Source of the DNA: Labilibaculum sp.
GTDB lineage: Bacteria; Bacteroidota; Bacteroidia; Bacteroidales; Marinifilaceae
Length of the DNA: 64,000 bases
Direction: 5' to 3'
Assembly: GCF_963664555.1 (NCBI RefSeq)
Contig: NZ_OY761461.1
Location: forward strand, 4,629,769 to 4,693,768
Of this stretch, positions 44,553 through 53,865 are shown piece after piece. A program made the position numbers and the translations under genes. Positions within the stretch are counted from its first letter, which is position 1, and each line of letters starts with the position of its first letter. Under the pieces are notes generated by a model, which was not told the DNA's origin, made no database searches, and was given only the letters and a program-made list of their open reading frames with translations.

Positions 44553-45902
44553 ATGAACATTACAAAAACCAATATTGATGATTTAAATGCTGTAATCAAA
44601 TTACAGATTGTTCAAGAAGATTACGAAACCCGAGTAAACAATGTGTTGAAAGACTATCGTAAAAAAGCAAATATCAATGGTTTCCGTGCAGGTAAAGTAC
44701 CTATGGGTGTGATTAAAAAAATGTACGGAACTCCTGTTTTAGCTGATGAAATTAACAAAATTCTTAGCGAGGAGCTAATGAAGTATATTCGTGAAAATGA
44801 TTTAAATATCATGGGCGAACCTCTTCCAAATGAAACTGAACAAAAGGAAATCAACTGGGAAAAAGACACTAAATTCGAATTCTCTTTTGATATTGCTTTA
44901 ACTCCTGAATATACACTTAACCTAAGCAAGAAAGATAAAATCGACTTCTTCAAAATTATTGTTGACGAGAAAATGATTCAGAGCGGTGTTGATATGCACT
45001 CCCGTCGTTTCGGATCAAACAATGCTGCTGAAGTTGTTGAAGAAAAAGAACTTTTGAAAGGTAACTACGCTCAGGTTGATGCTGACGGAAAACTAATTGA
45101 AGAAGGAATTGTAAGCGAAAATGTTGCCATGTCTTTAGAATACATGAAAGACGAAGACGCTAAAAAGAAATTTATTGGAGCTAAAAAAGATGATGTAGTA
45201 GTTTTCAATCCAGCCAAAGCTTTTGAAAACAAATCAGACATTGCTTCTATGCTAAATATTTCGAAAGAAGAAGCTGAAACATTAGATTCTGATTTTCAAT
45301 TTACAATTACCGAAATCACCAAATTTGTTAATGCTGAATTGAATCAGGAATTATTCGATAAAGTATTTGGTGAAGGAACTGTATCTTCAGAAGAGGAATT
45401 CAAGAATAAAATCAAAGAAGATATCGAAAAGCAATTGGTTAACGACAGCGACTACAAATTCCTGATCGATGCCAAAGCCAAATTAGTAAAAAAAGCAAAA
45501 ATTGAACTCCCTGAAGCATTCTTGAAGCGTTGGATTGTTTCTACAAACAAGGATATGACCGCAGAGCAGGTTGATACTGATTTTGCAAATTATGCTGACG
45601 AATTCAAATGGCAATTGATCAAAAACAGATTGATTCAGGAGAATGATCTGAAAGTTAGCCAGGAAGAAGTTATGGAATTTGCTAAAAAACAAGCATTAAT
45701 GCAATTCCAACAATACGGAATGATGGATGTGCCTGAAGAGTACCTTAACAACTACGCTCAGCAAATGATGCAAAATCAAGACGAGCAAAGAAAAATTTAT
45801 GAGCGCAAAGCTGATGATAAAGTTGTTGAATACATCAAAGGAACCGTTAAACTGGAAGAAAAAGAGATTTCTACCGAGGATTTCAACAAATTGTTTGAAT
45901 AA
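44553..45902 (+). CDS. tig: Trigger factor, ribosome-associated chaperone
   Basis: A 449-residue chaperone that binds the ribosomal tunnel exit. The ribosome-binding loop GFRAGKVP (about 43-50) is present, then a degenerate FKBP-like middle domain and a long helical C-terminal domain rich in charged residues. It is followed by clpP and clpX, the same gene order as in many bacteria (tig-clpP-clpX), but each gene here is separated by a terminator. Confidence 0.93.
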   Translation: MNITKTNIDDLNAVIKLQIVQEDYETRVNNVLKDYRKKANINGFRAGKVPMGVIKKMYGTPVLADEINKILSEELMKYIRENDLNIMGEPLPNETEQKEINWEKDTKFEFSFDIALTPEYTLNLSKKDKIDFFKIIVDEKMIQSGVDMHSRRFGSNNAAEVVEEKELLKGNYAQVDADGKLIEEGIVSENVAMSLEYMKDEDAKKKFIGAKKDDVVVFNPAKAFENKSDIASMLNISKEEAETLDSDFQFTITEITKFVNAELNQELFDKVFGEGTVSSEEEFKNKIKEDIEKQLVNDSDYKFLIDAKAKLVKKAKIELPEAFLKRWIVSTNKDMTAEQVDTDFANYADEFKWQLIKNRLIQENDLKVSQEEVMEFAKKQALMQFQQYGMMDVPEEYLNNYAQQMMQNQDEQRKIYERKADDKVVEYIKGTVKLEEKEISTEDFNKLFE

Positions 45903-45927
45903 GTCGAAACGCCTTAATAATACATTA

Positions 45928-45955
45928 AACCACGCTTTAAAAAAGCGTGGTTTTC
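45928..45955 (+). terminator. Terminator after tig
   Basis: AAACCACGCTTT (45928-45939) pairs with AAAGCGTGGTTT around AAA and is followed by TTCTTTTT. Confidence 0.85.
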
Positions 45956-46051
45956 TTTTTGGCTTTTAAAATACAGATTTTGTTAAGCCATTCTTTTCAA
46001 ATGGTGAAAATTTAACTAATTTAGGTCTACGAAATATAAAATCACTTCGCT

Positions 46052-46726
46052 ATGGTACCAAAAGATGAATTCAATAAATTTGCTACAAAGCACATGGGCA
46101 TAAGCAGCCTAAACTTAGATAGATACACATCAATCCACAACAGCTACATCTCTCCTACTATTATTGAGGAAAGACAATTAAACGTTGCATCAATGGATGT
46201 GTTTTCCCGTCTTATGATGGATCGGATTATCTTCCTTGGCATTCCAATTGATGATTATGTAGCCAATATCATTATGGCGCAATTGCTGTTTTTAGAATCT
46301 ACAGATCCGTCGAAAGATATCCAGATCTATTTCAACACTCCTGGAGGTTCAGTTCATGCCGGCTTAGGAATTTACGATACAATGCAATACATCAAATGCG
46401 ATGTTGCTACCATTTGTACCGGAATGGCGGCTTCGATGGGAGCTGTATTATTAACTGCAGGAACAAAAGGTAAACGTTCAGCATTAAAACACTCACGTGT
46501 AATGATTCACCAACCAATGGGTGGTGCTCAAGGGCAAGCTTCGGATATCGAAATTACTGCACGCGAAATTTTAAAATTGAAAAAAGAACTTTATACTATT
46601 ATTGCTGATCATTCTGGAAATACTTACGAAAAAGTTGAGAAAAACTCCGATCGTGATTATTGGATGACAGCCGCGGAAGCAAAGGAGTACGGAATGATTG
46701 ATGAAGTGCTTATCCGTGAGCAATAA
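46052..46726 (+). CDS. clpP: ATP-dependent Clp protease proteolytic subunit
   Basis: A 224-residue serine protease forming the ClpP tetradecamer. The catalytic Ser128 lies in GMAASMGA and His153 in MIHQPMGG; the Asp is in the NSDRDYWM region. The N-terminal 30 residues before the core are longer than in E. coli, as in other Bacteroidota. It precedes clpX, its unfoldase partner, across a terminator. Confidence 0.96.
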   Translation: MVPKDEFNKFATKHMGISSLNLDRYTSIHNSYISPTIIEERQLNVASMDVFSRLMMDRIIFLGIPIDDYVANIIMAQLLFLESTDPSKDIQIYFNTPGGSVHAGLGIYDTMQYIKCDVATICTGMAASMGAVLLTAGTKGKRSALKHSRVMIHQPMGGAQGQASDIEITAREILKLKKELYTIIADHSGNTYEKVEKNSDRDYWMTAAEAKEYGMIDEVLIREQ

Positions 46727-46752
46727 GCTAACTAAATAGAAATCAGAATAAC

Positions 46753-46794
46753 AAAATGCAGAGTTAAGATTAAAATTCTTAACTTTGCATTTTT
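46753..46794 (+). terminator. Terminator between clpP and clpX, containing a -7-like box
   Basis: AAAATGCAGAGTTAAGA (46753-46769) pairs with TCTTAACTTTGCATTTT (46777-46793), one G-T pair, followed by T's. Its 3' arm contains TAACTTTG (46780-46787), which matches TAnnTTTG and could start clpX transcription. Confidence 0.75.
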
Positions 46795-46813
46795 AGTATA
46801 ACAAATAAGAAAC

Positions 46814-48028
46814 ATGGATAAATGCTCGTTTTGTGGGAGAGAAAAGAAAGATACTAATCTTCTAATTGCCGGAATTAGCGGTCATATTTGCGATAGCTGT
46901 ATCGAACAAGCCTATGCTATTGTACAGGAAGAATTGAAGAATCGTACTGACATCAACCTAAAAGAGATTCAATTACTTAAGCCGACAGAAATTAAGGCAT
47001 TTCTTGACCAATATGTAATTGGACAAGATGATGCAAAAAAATATCTTGCGGTTGCGGTATATAATCATTACAAGAGATTACTTCAGGAAAAAGATGATGA
47101 AGATATTGAGATTGAAAAATCGAATATTATTCTTGTTGGAGAAACTGGAACAGGTAAAACCTTATTGGCTAGAACAATTGCCAAAATGCTTCATGTTCCC
47201 TTTACTATTGTGGATGCTACTGTACTAACCGAAGCTGGTTATGTTGGTGAGGATATTGAATCGATCTTAACAAGACTTCTTCAGGCATCTGATTATGATG
47301 TTGTTGCAGCAGAAAAAGGAATTGTATTTATTGATGAAATAGATAAAATTGCCAGAAAAAGCGATAATCCTTCCATTACCAGAGATGTTTCGGGTGAAGG
47401 TGTTCAGCAAGGCTTACTTAAACTGCTGGAAGGATCGATTGTGAATGTTCCGCCACAAGGAGGAAGAAAACATCCAGATCAAAAAATGATACCCGTAAAT
47501 ACAAAAAACATCCTATTTATTTGTGGTGGTGCATTTGATGGCATTCAAAGAAAAATTGCGCAGCGATTAAATACTCAGATTGTTGGATTCAATGCCAACA
47601 AAGAAAAGGAACAGATTGATCAGAATAATTTACTGCAATATATTGCTCCTCAAGATTTGAAATCTTTTGGTTTGATTCCTGAGATTATTGGTCGTTTACC
47701 TGTTCTTACATACTTAGAACCGTTGGACAGAAAAGCATTACGCAACATTCTTACTGAACCAAAAAATGCAATCATAAAACAATACACTAAACTATTTAAA
47801 ATCGACGATATTGAATTAGTATTTGAAGACGATGCATTGGAATATATTGTAGATAAAGCCCTGGAATTTAAACTCGGAGCCCGTGGATTAAGATCAATTT
47901 GCGAAGCTATCATGATTGATGCCATGTTTGAATTGCCAACAAGCGATCAGAATAAAATTGACATTGACAGAAAATACGCAAGTGAAAAACTTGAAAAAAT
48001 AAACCTCAAGCGTTTAAAAGTCGCATAG
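46814..48028 (+). CDS. clpX: ATP-dependent Clp protease ATP-binding subunit ClpX
   Basis: A 404-residue AAA+ unfoldase. The N-terminal zinc domain has Cys4, Cys7, Cys26 and Cys29; Walker A is GETGTGKT, Walker B VFIDEIDKI, the pore loop region AGYVGED and sensor 2 GARGLRS are present. It feeds substrates to ClpP, encoded upstream. A strong bidirectional terminator follows. Confidence 0.97.
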   Translation: MDKCSFCGREKKDTNLLIAGISGHICDSCIEQAYAIVQEELKNRTDINLKEIQLLKPTEIKAFLDQYVIGQDDAKKYLAVAVYNHYKRLLQEKDDEDIEIEKSNIILVGETGTGKTLLARTIAKMLHVPFTIVDATVLTEAGYVGEDIESILTRLLQASDYDVVAAEKGIVFIDEIDKIARKSDNPSITRDVSGEGVQQGLLKLLEGSIVNVPPQGGRKHPDQKMIPVNTKNILFICGGAFDGIQRKIAQRLNTQIVGFNANKEKEQIDQNNLLQYIAPQDLKSFGLIPEIIGRLPVLTYLEPLDRKALRNILTEPKNAIIKQYTKLFKIDDIELVFEDDALEYIVDKALEFKLGARGLRSICEAIMIDAMFELPTSDQNKIDIDRKYASEKLEKINLKRLKVA

Positions 48029-48030
48029 AA

Positions 48031-48057
48031 AAAGCCGGATAATATCCGGCTTTTTTC
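48031..48057. terminator. Bidirectional terminator between clpX and the lipoprotein gene
   Basis: AAAGCCGGAT (48031-48040) pairs with ATCCGGCTTT (48044-48053) around AAT, followed by T's. Confidence 0.85.
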
Positions 48058-48058
48058 T

Positions 48059-48910
48059 TTATAGTGTTATTGTAATATTTGCTCCGAATGCACTTACAGT
48101 TGCCTTGGCATCACAATCTGAATCAGGATCTCCGCCTCCAAAATTTACAATTCCATCACCAACATCGCTTAATGATAAATCGGCCTTCCCGCCTATAATG
48201 TTCTTGCACGAATAAGCGTAGACTAAATCACTGTTGCTTTCCAATGCAAACGAAACTCCATCAGGAGTTTCCCCCAATAGATTCGTTGTAAATTTAAAAA
48301 CATCATCAATATAGGCAGACTCACCTTCCTCGCTCTTTAAAAAAGTGTAAACATTACTTATACTAGATACTGAGACCGTATAAACCATTTCTTCGGTTCC
48401 GCTAATTAAAAATTCAGCATTCTCCATAGTCATGGAAAAATCATCACCAGCGGTTTCACCGGTAATCTGAAATTCAATTGTTCCAGTTATGGAATATCCG
48501 TAAGATGAGAAATCTTTTAATCGAATATCAAATGATTCCAATTTTTCATCTTTTGGATCTACAATTACTTTCCCTTTAAAAGCGGCACCATTCGACAAAC
48601 ATGTTGATGTTCCATAATCCAGTACAATTGAATCAAGCACAAAAGTCTCTGCATTTCGATGAACTGAAACCTTCAAGCATTTAGCCACATTTGTTACGAT
48701 CGAATCACCTTTAAATTCTAATTTATGCATCGCGATGCCATTCACATCCATCGCTAAATCGTTAAATATATTTTCTATTTGCAGAGTAAGCTCAGCAGGA
48801 ACAGAGAATACATCCAGAATAATATCTTCAGGATCAGATCCCGTTGAACATGAATTTACTGTAAATAATATGCTGACAGATATTATAAAACCTGAAATTA
48901 AACGCCTCAT
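48059..48910 (-). CDS. Bacteroidota lipoprotein of unknown function
   Basis: A 283-residue secreted protein with lipoprotein signal ending VNSC (lipid Cys21). The mature part is beta-rich, with VLDYGTSTCLSNGAAFKGKVIV, then GYSITGTIEFQITGE, and a C-terminal block SCKNIIGGKADLSL, VNFGGGDPDSDCDAKATV ending in ITITL. The order matches the lipoprotein at 6202-7074, with which it is probably distantly paralogous. It is last in the operon Gate protein-thyA-folA, 8 bp after folA. No function known. Confidence 0.65.
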   Translation of the reverse strand: MRRLISGFIISVSILFTVNSCSTGSDPEDIILDVFSVPAELTLQIENIFNDLAMDVNGIAMHKLEFKGDSIVTNVAKCLKVSVHRNAETFVLDSIVLDYGTSTCLSNGAAFKGKVIVDPKDEKLESFDIRLKDFSSYGYSITGTIEFQITGETAGDDFSMTMENAEFLISGTEEMVYTVSVSSISNVYTFLKSEEGESAYIDDVFKFTTNLLGETPDGVSFALESNSDLVYAYSCKNIIGGKADLSLSDVGDGIVNFGGGDPDSDCDAKATVSAFGANITITL

Positions 48911-48918
48911 ATTTATTC

Positions 48919-49404
48919 TTATTTTCTTATATAATCGATAAATGAATAAGGAACTTCATTTTTTTCATCCGGCAGACAATCCTCTCTGCTGACTGATTTC
49001 CATTCTTTTAAATCCAGAACCGGAAAAAAAGTATCTCCTTCAAAATCCTTATGAACTTTTGTGTAATATATCTTATTGGCCTTAACCAAGGCTTCTTTAT
49101 AAATAGTTCCTCCGCCAATAATAAAAACTTCCTCCTGATCCGAAAATCTCTCAAGAGCTTTCTCTAAGGAATTAACCACAATGCACCCTTCTGCCACATA
49201 ATCCCCCTGACGGGTTATAATTACAGAAGTTCGATTTGGCAATGGTTTCCCTATTGATTCAAACGTTTTTCTCCCCATAATAATGGTATGCCCTGTTGTT
49301 AAAGCTTTAAACCTTTTTAAATCGGCAGACAGCTTCCATATTAACTGATTATCTTTTCCGATTACCTGATTTCGGGAAACGGCAACAATAATGGATACAT
49401 TCAT
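48919..49404 (-). CDS. folA: Dihydrofolate reductase
   Basis: A 161-residue enzyme reducing dihydrofolate to tetrahydrofolate with NADPH. The N-terminal MNVSIIVAVSRNQVIGKDNQLIWKL shows the conserved Trp and the dihydrofolate-binding region; MGRKTFESIGKPLPNRTSVIITR and VFIIGGGTIYKEAL follow. It recycles the dihydrofolate made by ThyA, encoded 11 bp upstream on the same strand. Confidence 0.96.
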   Translation of the reverse strand: MNVSIIVAVSRNQVIGKDNQLIWKLSADLKRFKALTTGHTIIMGRKTFESIGKPLPNRTSVIITRQGDYVAEGCIVVNSLEKALERFSDQEEVFIIGGGTIYKEALVKANKIYYTKVHKDFEGDTFFPVLDLKEWKSVSREDCLPDEKNEVPYSFIDYIRK

Positions 49405-49415
49405 AATGTTTAGCT

Positions 49416-50210
49416 TTAGATGGAAATTGCTCCTTTAATATGAGGATGTGGATCGTAGTTTTCCAAACTAAAATCCTCAAATTTAAAATCGAATATACTT
49501 TTAACTTCAGGATTAATTTTTAATACCGGAAGTTCTTTCGGCTCTCTTGTCAATTGTAATTTTACCTGATCCATATGATTCATGTAAATATGAGCATCTC
49601 CTAAAGTATGCACAAATTCGCCAGGTTCCAAATCGCACACCTGAGCCATCATCATCGTTAAAATAGCATAGGAAGCAATATTAAACGGAACGCCCAAAAA
49701 TATATCTGCACTGCGCTGATACAACTGACAGGAAAGTTTACCATTGGCTACATAAAACTGAAAAAGTGCGTGACATGGAGGCAAAGCCATATTTTCAATA
49801 TCTGCTGGATTCCATGCACTTACAATTAACCTTCTTGAATCGGGATTATTTTTAATATCATGCACCACTTGCGTGATCTGATCTATTGATTCTCCATTGC
49901 TTTTTGGCCATGATCTCCACTGGTATCCGTAAACATGTCCTAAATCACCATTTTCATCAGCCCATTCGTTCCAAATTCTAACGCCATTGTCCTGAAGATA
50001 TTTCACATTGGTATCTCCATCTAAAAACCAAAGCAATTCGTGAATTATTGATTTTAAATGAAGCTTCTTCGTAGTTAACAGAGGAAATCCTTTGGATAAA
50101 TCGAAGCGCATTTGATGACCAAAAACACTTACGGTTCCGGTTCCGGTTCGATCTTCCTTCTTATTCCCTTCTTCGAGAACTCTTTCTAATAAGTGAAGAT
50201 ATTGTTGCAT
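49416..50210 (-). CDS. thyA: Thymidylate synthase
   Basis: A 264-residue enzyme making dTMP from dUMP and methylene-tetrahydrofolate. The nucleophile Cys is in LPPCHALFQFYV, the Arg pair in SRRLIVSAWNP, and the QRSADIFLGVPFNIASY motif is intact; length is that of the E. coli enzyme. In an operon with folA and a Gate-domain protein. Confidence 0.97.
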   Translation of the reverse strand: MQQYLHLLERVLEEGNKKEDRTGTGTVSVFGHQMRFDLSKGFPLLTTKKLHLKSIIHELLWFLDGDTNVKYLQDNGVRIWNEWADENGDLGHVYGYQWRSWPKSNGESIDQITQVVHDIKNNPDSRRLIVSAWNPADIENMALPPCHALFQFYVANGKLSCQLYQRSADIFLGVPFNIASYAILTMMMAQVCDLEPGEFVHTLGDAHIYMNHMDQVKLQLTREPKELPVLKINPEVKSIFDFKFEDFSLENYDPHPHIKGAISI

Positions 50211-50226
50211 AACTAATTGTCAAAAT

Positions 50227-51204
50227 TTAATTTTTAAAGATAAAACTATTTAAGGACTTCCTTATAAATAGTTCGAAACGATATAACCACACCACAATAA
50301 TTCCTAAAAAAACACGAGGAATAATCAACCAGCCCAGAGGCACACCAATAGCTGCAAATAATAGCGGGTCTTCTAATTGTGAATGGGATACAGCGATGTG
50401 ATGATTTAATAAATCAGCTTCTGATTTTGTCATTTGTCCCTTTTCAACTTGTTCTATCATGATGGCTGAACCATATGCCAAACCCAAAGTATTAGCAACT
50501 ATCCATGAAAAGGATGTGGAATCGGGCAGTCCCATTATTGACTGAAAAGGAGCCAACATTCGCGACAGCCATTTTATAATCCCAAAAACTTCCATAATTC
50601 GCTGTAAGATCATCAACAAGGTAATCAGAATTATCACTTTTAAACTTAAGACCCCCGAAGACCAAAGCCAGGCTGTAAACATTGAATTAAACGCTTCTTG
50701 CTGTACAAGAACGCCAGCCTGAGCCTGAAATGAATCTGCCGGCAAGACCCAGTTTAAAAACAGCCCAAGCACAAAACTACCTGTCAACCTTAGTAATATC
50801 ATTCGAAGCATCGACGATCCTGTTTTTTTCAAAACCGCGGTTTCAATTATAAAACCGTGAGCTACCAAACACATTGCGGCTAAAATTGTAACCACCCGCC
50901 CCTCCAGCTCCAAACTGGTAATTACTGCAATCGCCGTATAAATATTCGTAAAAATACTGGTTAGTAAAATAAATGCCGATTCTCCCGGCAAGCCCATGTA
51001 CTCAAATGCAGGCTCCAAATAACCCGAAACCAAAGCCAATAGTCCCGTGTAGTTGAGTAATAACACACCAAAAGAAACTGGTATCATAATACTCAAAAGC
51101 CATTTAGATGTGGAATAGGCTTTGGGAATAGATTCCCAAACAGCAGCAATAACTTTAGCTTTTGATGACTGATTTTTAGTTTGAACTGAACTTTCCTGAA
51201 ACAT
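50227..51204 (-). CDS. Nucleoside-recognition (Gate) domain membrane protein
   Basis: A 325-residue inner-membrane protein with about eight hydrophobic segments and two copies of the Gate-like fold (about 35-150 and 180-300). The Gate domain occurs in nucleoside transporters and in spore-maturation proteins; substrate is not known. The co-transcribed thyA (16 bp downstream) and the adjacent nucleoside importer make a nucleoside or related role plausible. Starts just after a -7 box at 51228. Confidence 0.72.
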   Translation of the reverse strand: MFQESSVQTKNQSSKAKVIAAVWESIPKAYSTSKWLLSIMIPVSFGVLLLNYTGLLALVSGYLEPAFEYMGLPGESAFILLTSIFTNIYTAIAVITSLELEGRVVTILAAMCLVAHGFIIETAVLKKTGSSMLRMILLRLTGSFVLGLFLNWVLPADSFQAQAGVLVQQEAFNSMFTAWLWSSGVLSLKVIILITLLMILQRIMEVFGIIKWLSRMLAPFQSIMGLPDSTSFSWIVANTLGLAYGSAIMIEQVEKGQMTKSEADLLNHHIAVSHSQLEDPLLFAAIGVPLGWLIIPRVFLGIIVVWLYRFELFIRKSLNSFIFKN

Positions 51205-51532
51205 TTACATTCAACTTGAGTGAAGTACAAAAATACTTTTTTCAATCAATTTATAGGTCTTCCTCCACATATACATTTACCAAATTAGTTCGCTAAAAAA
51301 AAACCGCTCTATATAGAATGTTTTCATATCACTTGTAATTGTCATAAAAAGACAATGTCGATGTTTTAAGAATCTATTTTTTTAGTTAGTTTTGACACTT
51401 CTGATTTTCAAAAGAGTAAAGATTTCAATCTTTATTAATAAATCCTCGAACGAATTTCAAATTGAAACTACGAAAACAACCAATAACTAGTAAGACATTG
51501 CAAATACTAATCTATTTTTTAAAAACATCGTT
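51205..51532. promoter_or_regulatory. Divergent promoter region of the thyA operon and nupG
   Basis: The 328-bp gap holds a minus-strand -7 box TATTTTTG (51228-51235) for the thyA operon, a plus-strand box TAGTTTTG (51387-51394) for nupG, and a short dyad TTGTC/GACAA (about 51338-51354). The nupG leader would be about 130 nt. I see no gene. Confidence 0.5.
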
Positions 51533-52789
51533 ATGGGCATAAAAAATCGTCTGATAGTAATGAACTTCCTGCAATTTTTTGTTTGGGGAGCCTGGTTGAT
51601 AACAATAGCAAATTATTGGTTTGGAACAAAACATTGGTCCCCAACAGAGTTTGGTGCTGTTTTCTCAACGATGGGAATTTCCTCCTTATTTATGCCAACA
51701 CTAACTGGCATCATTGCTGATCGCTGGATCAATGCAGAAAAGTTATACGGTATTCTTCATTTATTTGGGGGGATTGCGCTAGCCGCATTACCGTTCGTTG
51801 ACGATCCAACTGTATTTATTTCGGTTGTTTTAGTGGCGATGATTTGTTATATGCCAACCATCGCTTTAATGAATTCTATTTCTTATACGATACTGAAAAA
51901 TAACAACTACGATGTAATCAAGGTTTTTCCTCCTATTCGAGTTTGGGGAACTATAGGTTTCATTGTAGCTATGTGGGTAACCAATTTAAGCGGATTTAAA
52001 GCTACGCATCATCAATTCTACATTGCTGCATTCGCCGCGGTAGTTTTAGCAGTATATTCGTTCACAATGCCACAATGCAAACCTCAAAACCAAGGTGCAA
52101 GTGGCGCTTCTCTAACAGAAACATTAGGATTAAATGCCTTTAAGTTATTTAAGAATTCCAAAATGGCAATGTTCTTTATCTTCTCAATGTTTTTGGGAGC
52201 CGCTTTGCAATTAACCAACATGTACGGGGATCGATTTCTTTCGGAATTTGTAGAGATACCTCAATATGCCGATTCTTTTGTAGTTCGCTACTCCACAATC
52301 ATCATGTCTATTTCTCAAATATCAGAAACGCTGTTTATTCTTGCTATTCCATTCTTCTTAAAGAGATTTGGAATTAAGCAAGTTATGCTAATCTCAATGG
52401 GGGCTTGGGTTCTGCGCTTTGCATTATTTGCCTATGGCGACCCGGAGGGTGGACTTTGGATGATTATTCTTTCGTGTATTGTTTACGGTATGGCATTCGA
52501 TTTCTTCAATATTTCTGGTTCTTTATTTGTAGAAACACAATGTGATGCAAGTACACGAGCCAGTGCTCAAGGTCTATTCATGATGATGACCAATGGATTT
52601 GGAGCTATTCTAGGTTCTTGGTTAAGTGGTCTTATTATTAGTGTATTTTTTACTGATGACCAAGGTGGTTTTATGTGGATGAATATTTGGAATTCATTTG
52701 CGATCTATTCATTAGTGATAACAATATTCTTTGCAATTCTGTTTAAACACAAGCACGATCCAAAACAACTTGCCGGATTTAACCACTAA
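51533..52789 (+). CDS. nupG: Nucleoside:H+ symporter, NupG/XapB-type MFS permease
   Basis: A 418-residue MFS permease with twelve hydrophobic segments. The N-terminus MNFLQFFVWGAWLITIANYWF, the HWSPTEFGAVFSTMGISSLFMPTLTGIIADRW segment and the late motif VETQCDASTRASAQGLFMMMTNG are those of the NupG nucleoside transporter branch. It imports nucleosides with protons. Divergent to the thyA operon and followed by a terminator. Confidence 0.9.
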   Translation: MGIKNRLIVMNFLQFFVWGAWLITIANYWFGTKHWSPTEFGAVFSTMGISSLFMPTLTGIIADRWINAEKLYGILHLFGGIALAALPFVDDPTVFISVVLVAMICYMPTIALMNSISYTILKNNNYDVIKVFPPIRVWGTIGFIVAMWVTNLSGFKATHHQFYIAAFAAVVLAVYSFTMPQCKPQNQGASGASLTETLGLNAFKLFKNSKMAMFFIFSMFLGAALQLTNMYGDRFLSEFVEIPQYADSFVVRYSTIIMSISQISETLFILAIPFFLKRFGIKQVMLISMGAWVLRFALFAYGDPEGGLWMIILSCIVYGMAFDFFNISGSLFVETQCDASTRASAQGLFMMMTNGFGAILGSWLSGLIISVFFTDDQGGFMWMNIWNSFAIYSLVITIFFAILFKHKHDPKQLAGFNH

Positions 52790-52806
52790 ACAAGTTTACA
52801 TACAAC

Positions 52807-52837
52807 AAAAATGGCAAGTTTTCACTTGCCATTTTTT
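52807..52837. terminator. Bidirectional terminator between nupG and the nuclease gene
   Basis: AAAATGGCAAGT (52807-52818) pairs with ACTTGCCATTTT around TTTTC-like loop, flanked by A's on the left and T's on the right. Confidence 0.85.
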
Positions 52838-52865
52838 ATGATTAAATAATACTTTTCATTTTCTC

Positions 52866-53474
52866 CTAAACAGATTCTCCCCGACGATCAATTTCGTCAC
52901 GAATCAGTGATGCACGTTCGTAGTCCTCATCACGAACAGCATCTTCAAGCATCCCTCTAAGCTGTGATAAAGAATATTCGGTAAATTGACTCCTCCTCTT
53001 CTCCGGCTTAGGAACCTCTGGGTCTGTTTGTCCGGCAATCATCGGGTCTTCAGCTTCTCCCTCAATACTTAAGACGATTCCTGCTTTCTCAATTATTTCT
53101 TCTGTTGTGAATATTGGACATCTAAAACGCAGAGCGATGGCAACAGCATCTGATGTGCGGGAATCTATCCGAATACGACTTAACCCTTTTTCGCAAATCA
53201 ACTCTGAGTAAAAAATTCCCTCTTCCAGCCGATAAATATTTACCTCAACAACATTCACTGCAAAGGCCTCGGCAAAACTCTTAAAAAGATCATGAGTTAA
53301 GGGCCGTGGAGGCTCCAATTCCTCCAATTGTATAGCAATTGACTGAGCCTCAACACCACCTATAATTATAGGAATCCTTCGGTCTCCATCTTCTTCAGAC
53401 AATACAAGTGCGTAGGCTCCCGTTTGAGTCTGACTATACGACAATCCTAAAACGTTAAGTTTTATCTTCCCCAT
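52866..53474 (-). CDS. Bifunctional nuclease (DUF151) with a C-terminal UVR motif
   Basis: A 202-residue protein. The DUF151 domain covers about 1-140 (GAYALVLSEEDGDRRIPIIIGGVEAQSIAIQLE, SRTSDAVAIALRFRCPIF), a fold with reported DNase/RNase activity in plants and mycobacteria. A linker leads to a UvrB/UvrC-type motif at the C-terminus (about 168-200, LRGMLEDAVRDEDYERASLIRDEIDRR). The frame opens at ATG 53501, but a -7 box sits at 53506-53513, so ATG 53474 (MGKIKLNV) is the start. Confidence 0.87.
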   Translation of the reverse strand: MGKIKLNVLGLSYSQTQTGAYALVLSEEDGDRRIPIIIGGVEAQSIAIQLEELEPPRPLTHDLFKSFAEAFAVNVVEVNIYRLEEGIFYSELICEKGLSRIRIDSRTSDAVAIALRFRCPIFTTEEIIEKAGIVLSIEGEAEDPMIAGQTDPEVPKPEKRRSQFTEYSLSQLRGMLEDAVRDEDYERASLIRDEIDRRGESV

Positions 53475-53505
53475 AAAAACTCCTCTTTTTTCACCAATCA
53501 ATTAA

Positions 53506-53513
53506 CAAATATA
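53506..53513 (-). promoter_or_regulatory. -7 box of the nuclease gene
   Basis: TATATTTG on the minus strand. Transcription near 53500 would place ATG 53501 at the start site itself and favours ATG 53474. Confidence 0.45.
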
Positions 53514-53834
53514 AGAATTGTTTTTAATTGACTATTAACAATAAACCGAGGTTATTTCTCAAATTTACCCCCACTTACTGATTTACTTCTATTTACAGAA
53601 TCAATTTGTCTGCAAACTATTAAATAAGCATCCGAAAATTCATTTTTACCAATCGTAAAAATATCATATATTGATTTTCTAAATCTTATCTATGAAGATA
53701 CATATTATAGCCAAGGAAATCCAAAACTAGCCATGGAAACTTATCGACTTGAATTTTTTTTTTGTGAAATCAATCCAAATAACATTCAAATCGAAAAAAA
53801 AAGAGTCAAAACAATTCATTTACAAGAGTAAAAC
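53514..53834. other. AT-rich intergenic region upstream of rplU
   Basis: No gene is visible. A near-perfect direct repeat TAGCCAAGGAAA (53708-53719) and TAGCCATGGAAA (53728-53739) has starts exactly 20 bp apart, and long A and T runs surround it. Apart from this I see nothing. Confidence 0.35.
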
Positions 53835-53865
53835 TTTGTTTATCAATTATTCTTTTTTATTTTTG
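53835..53865 (+). promoter_or_regulatory. Promoter of rplU-rpmA
   Basis: TTTG (53835-53838) and TATTTTTG (53858-53865) are 19 bp apart, a full match to the Bacteroidota promoter. The leader runs from about 53872 to 53959 and contains a stem TTTGG/CCAAG with a 7-nt loop and a possible longer GGGT/ACCC pairing. Confidence 0.7.
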
